A stretch of 15,012 bases of DNA from Acidobacteriota bacterium (GTDB taxonomy: Bacteria; Acidobacteriota; Terriglobia; Terriglobales; Acidobacteriaceae): contig JAKAAZ010000078.1 in assembly GCA_021802085.1 (NCBI GenBank), positions 1 through 15,012 on the forward strand, read 5' to 3'. The position numbers and the translations under genes were made by a program. The notes beneath the pieces were generated by a model. The model ran no database searches. It had not been told where the DNA came from and saw only the letters and a list, made by a program, of their open reading frames with translations. Shown in pieces: positions 14,967 through 15,012 of the stretch; the stretch's first letter is position 1, and every line of letters begins with the position of its first letter.

Positions 14967-15012
14967 GTATGTAAAAAGTGCCAGTCCCTCATCTTTTTTG
15001 GCAGGCGAACAC

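Noticed and set aside
1..15012. tRNA, rRNA, CRISPR array, riboswitch, transposase
   Set aside because: I looked on both strands and saw no cloverleaf ending in a TTC/CCA context, no regular spaced repeats and no transposase or integrase motifs. A covariance-model scan would be needed to exclude small RNAs.

Overview
The window looks like chromosomal DNA of a soil Acidobacteriota (Terriglobia-like). This is an inference from protein style, moderately high GC, an interspersed inverted repeat built around GTCATTCTGA / GAAGAATCC, and weak or absent Shine-Dalgarno sites at many starts. No RNA gene, CRISPR array, transposase or integrase was seen.

Layout. 1-238 has no gene and holds a nested imperfect inverted repeat. 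239-2033 (minus strand) carries rdgB, a small secreted cysteine-motif protein of unknown function, and a MagIII-like (COG2231-type) DNA glycosylase. A short divergent spacer leads to yjbQ on the plus strand (2082-2516). It converges on a minus-strand ABC half-exporter (2528-4291, TTG start with a strong ribosome site), which lies downstream of a fused LptF-LptG lipopolysaccharide export permease (4389-6713). 6714-7088 holds a leader region and the 5' part of a secreted-protein frame that stops soon after its signal peptide.

7089-9371 (plus strand) is a compact type II restriction-modification island: a C5-cytosine methyltransferase, an NgoMIV-family endonuclease overlapping it by ATGA, and a Vsr mismatch endonuclease. 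All the NgoMIV catalytic and base-contacting residues I can recall are present at a constant offset of seven, so the predicted target is GCCGGC. Methylation would protect host DNA, the endonuclease would cut unmodified DNA, and Vsr would repair T:G mismatches left when the modified cytosine deaminates. A GCCGGC site abuts a possible -10 element just before the methyltransferase start.

9473-12887 (minus strand) carries two paralogous GT39-family membrane glycosyltransferases downstream of uvrC (12972-14912). The spacer between the paralogues contains a decayed copy of the last 19 codons and stop of uvrC. This indicates that the glycosyltransferase was duplicated in tandem together with the uvrC tail.

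The most distinctive observations are the duplication scar, the residue-level specificity call for the restriction system and its promoter site, and the LptF-LptG fusion. I did not find a clearly undescribed multi-gene system.
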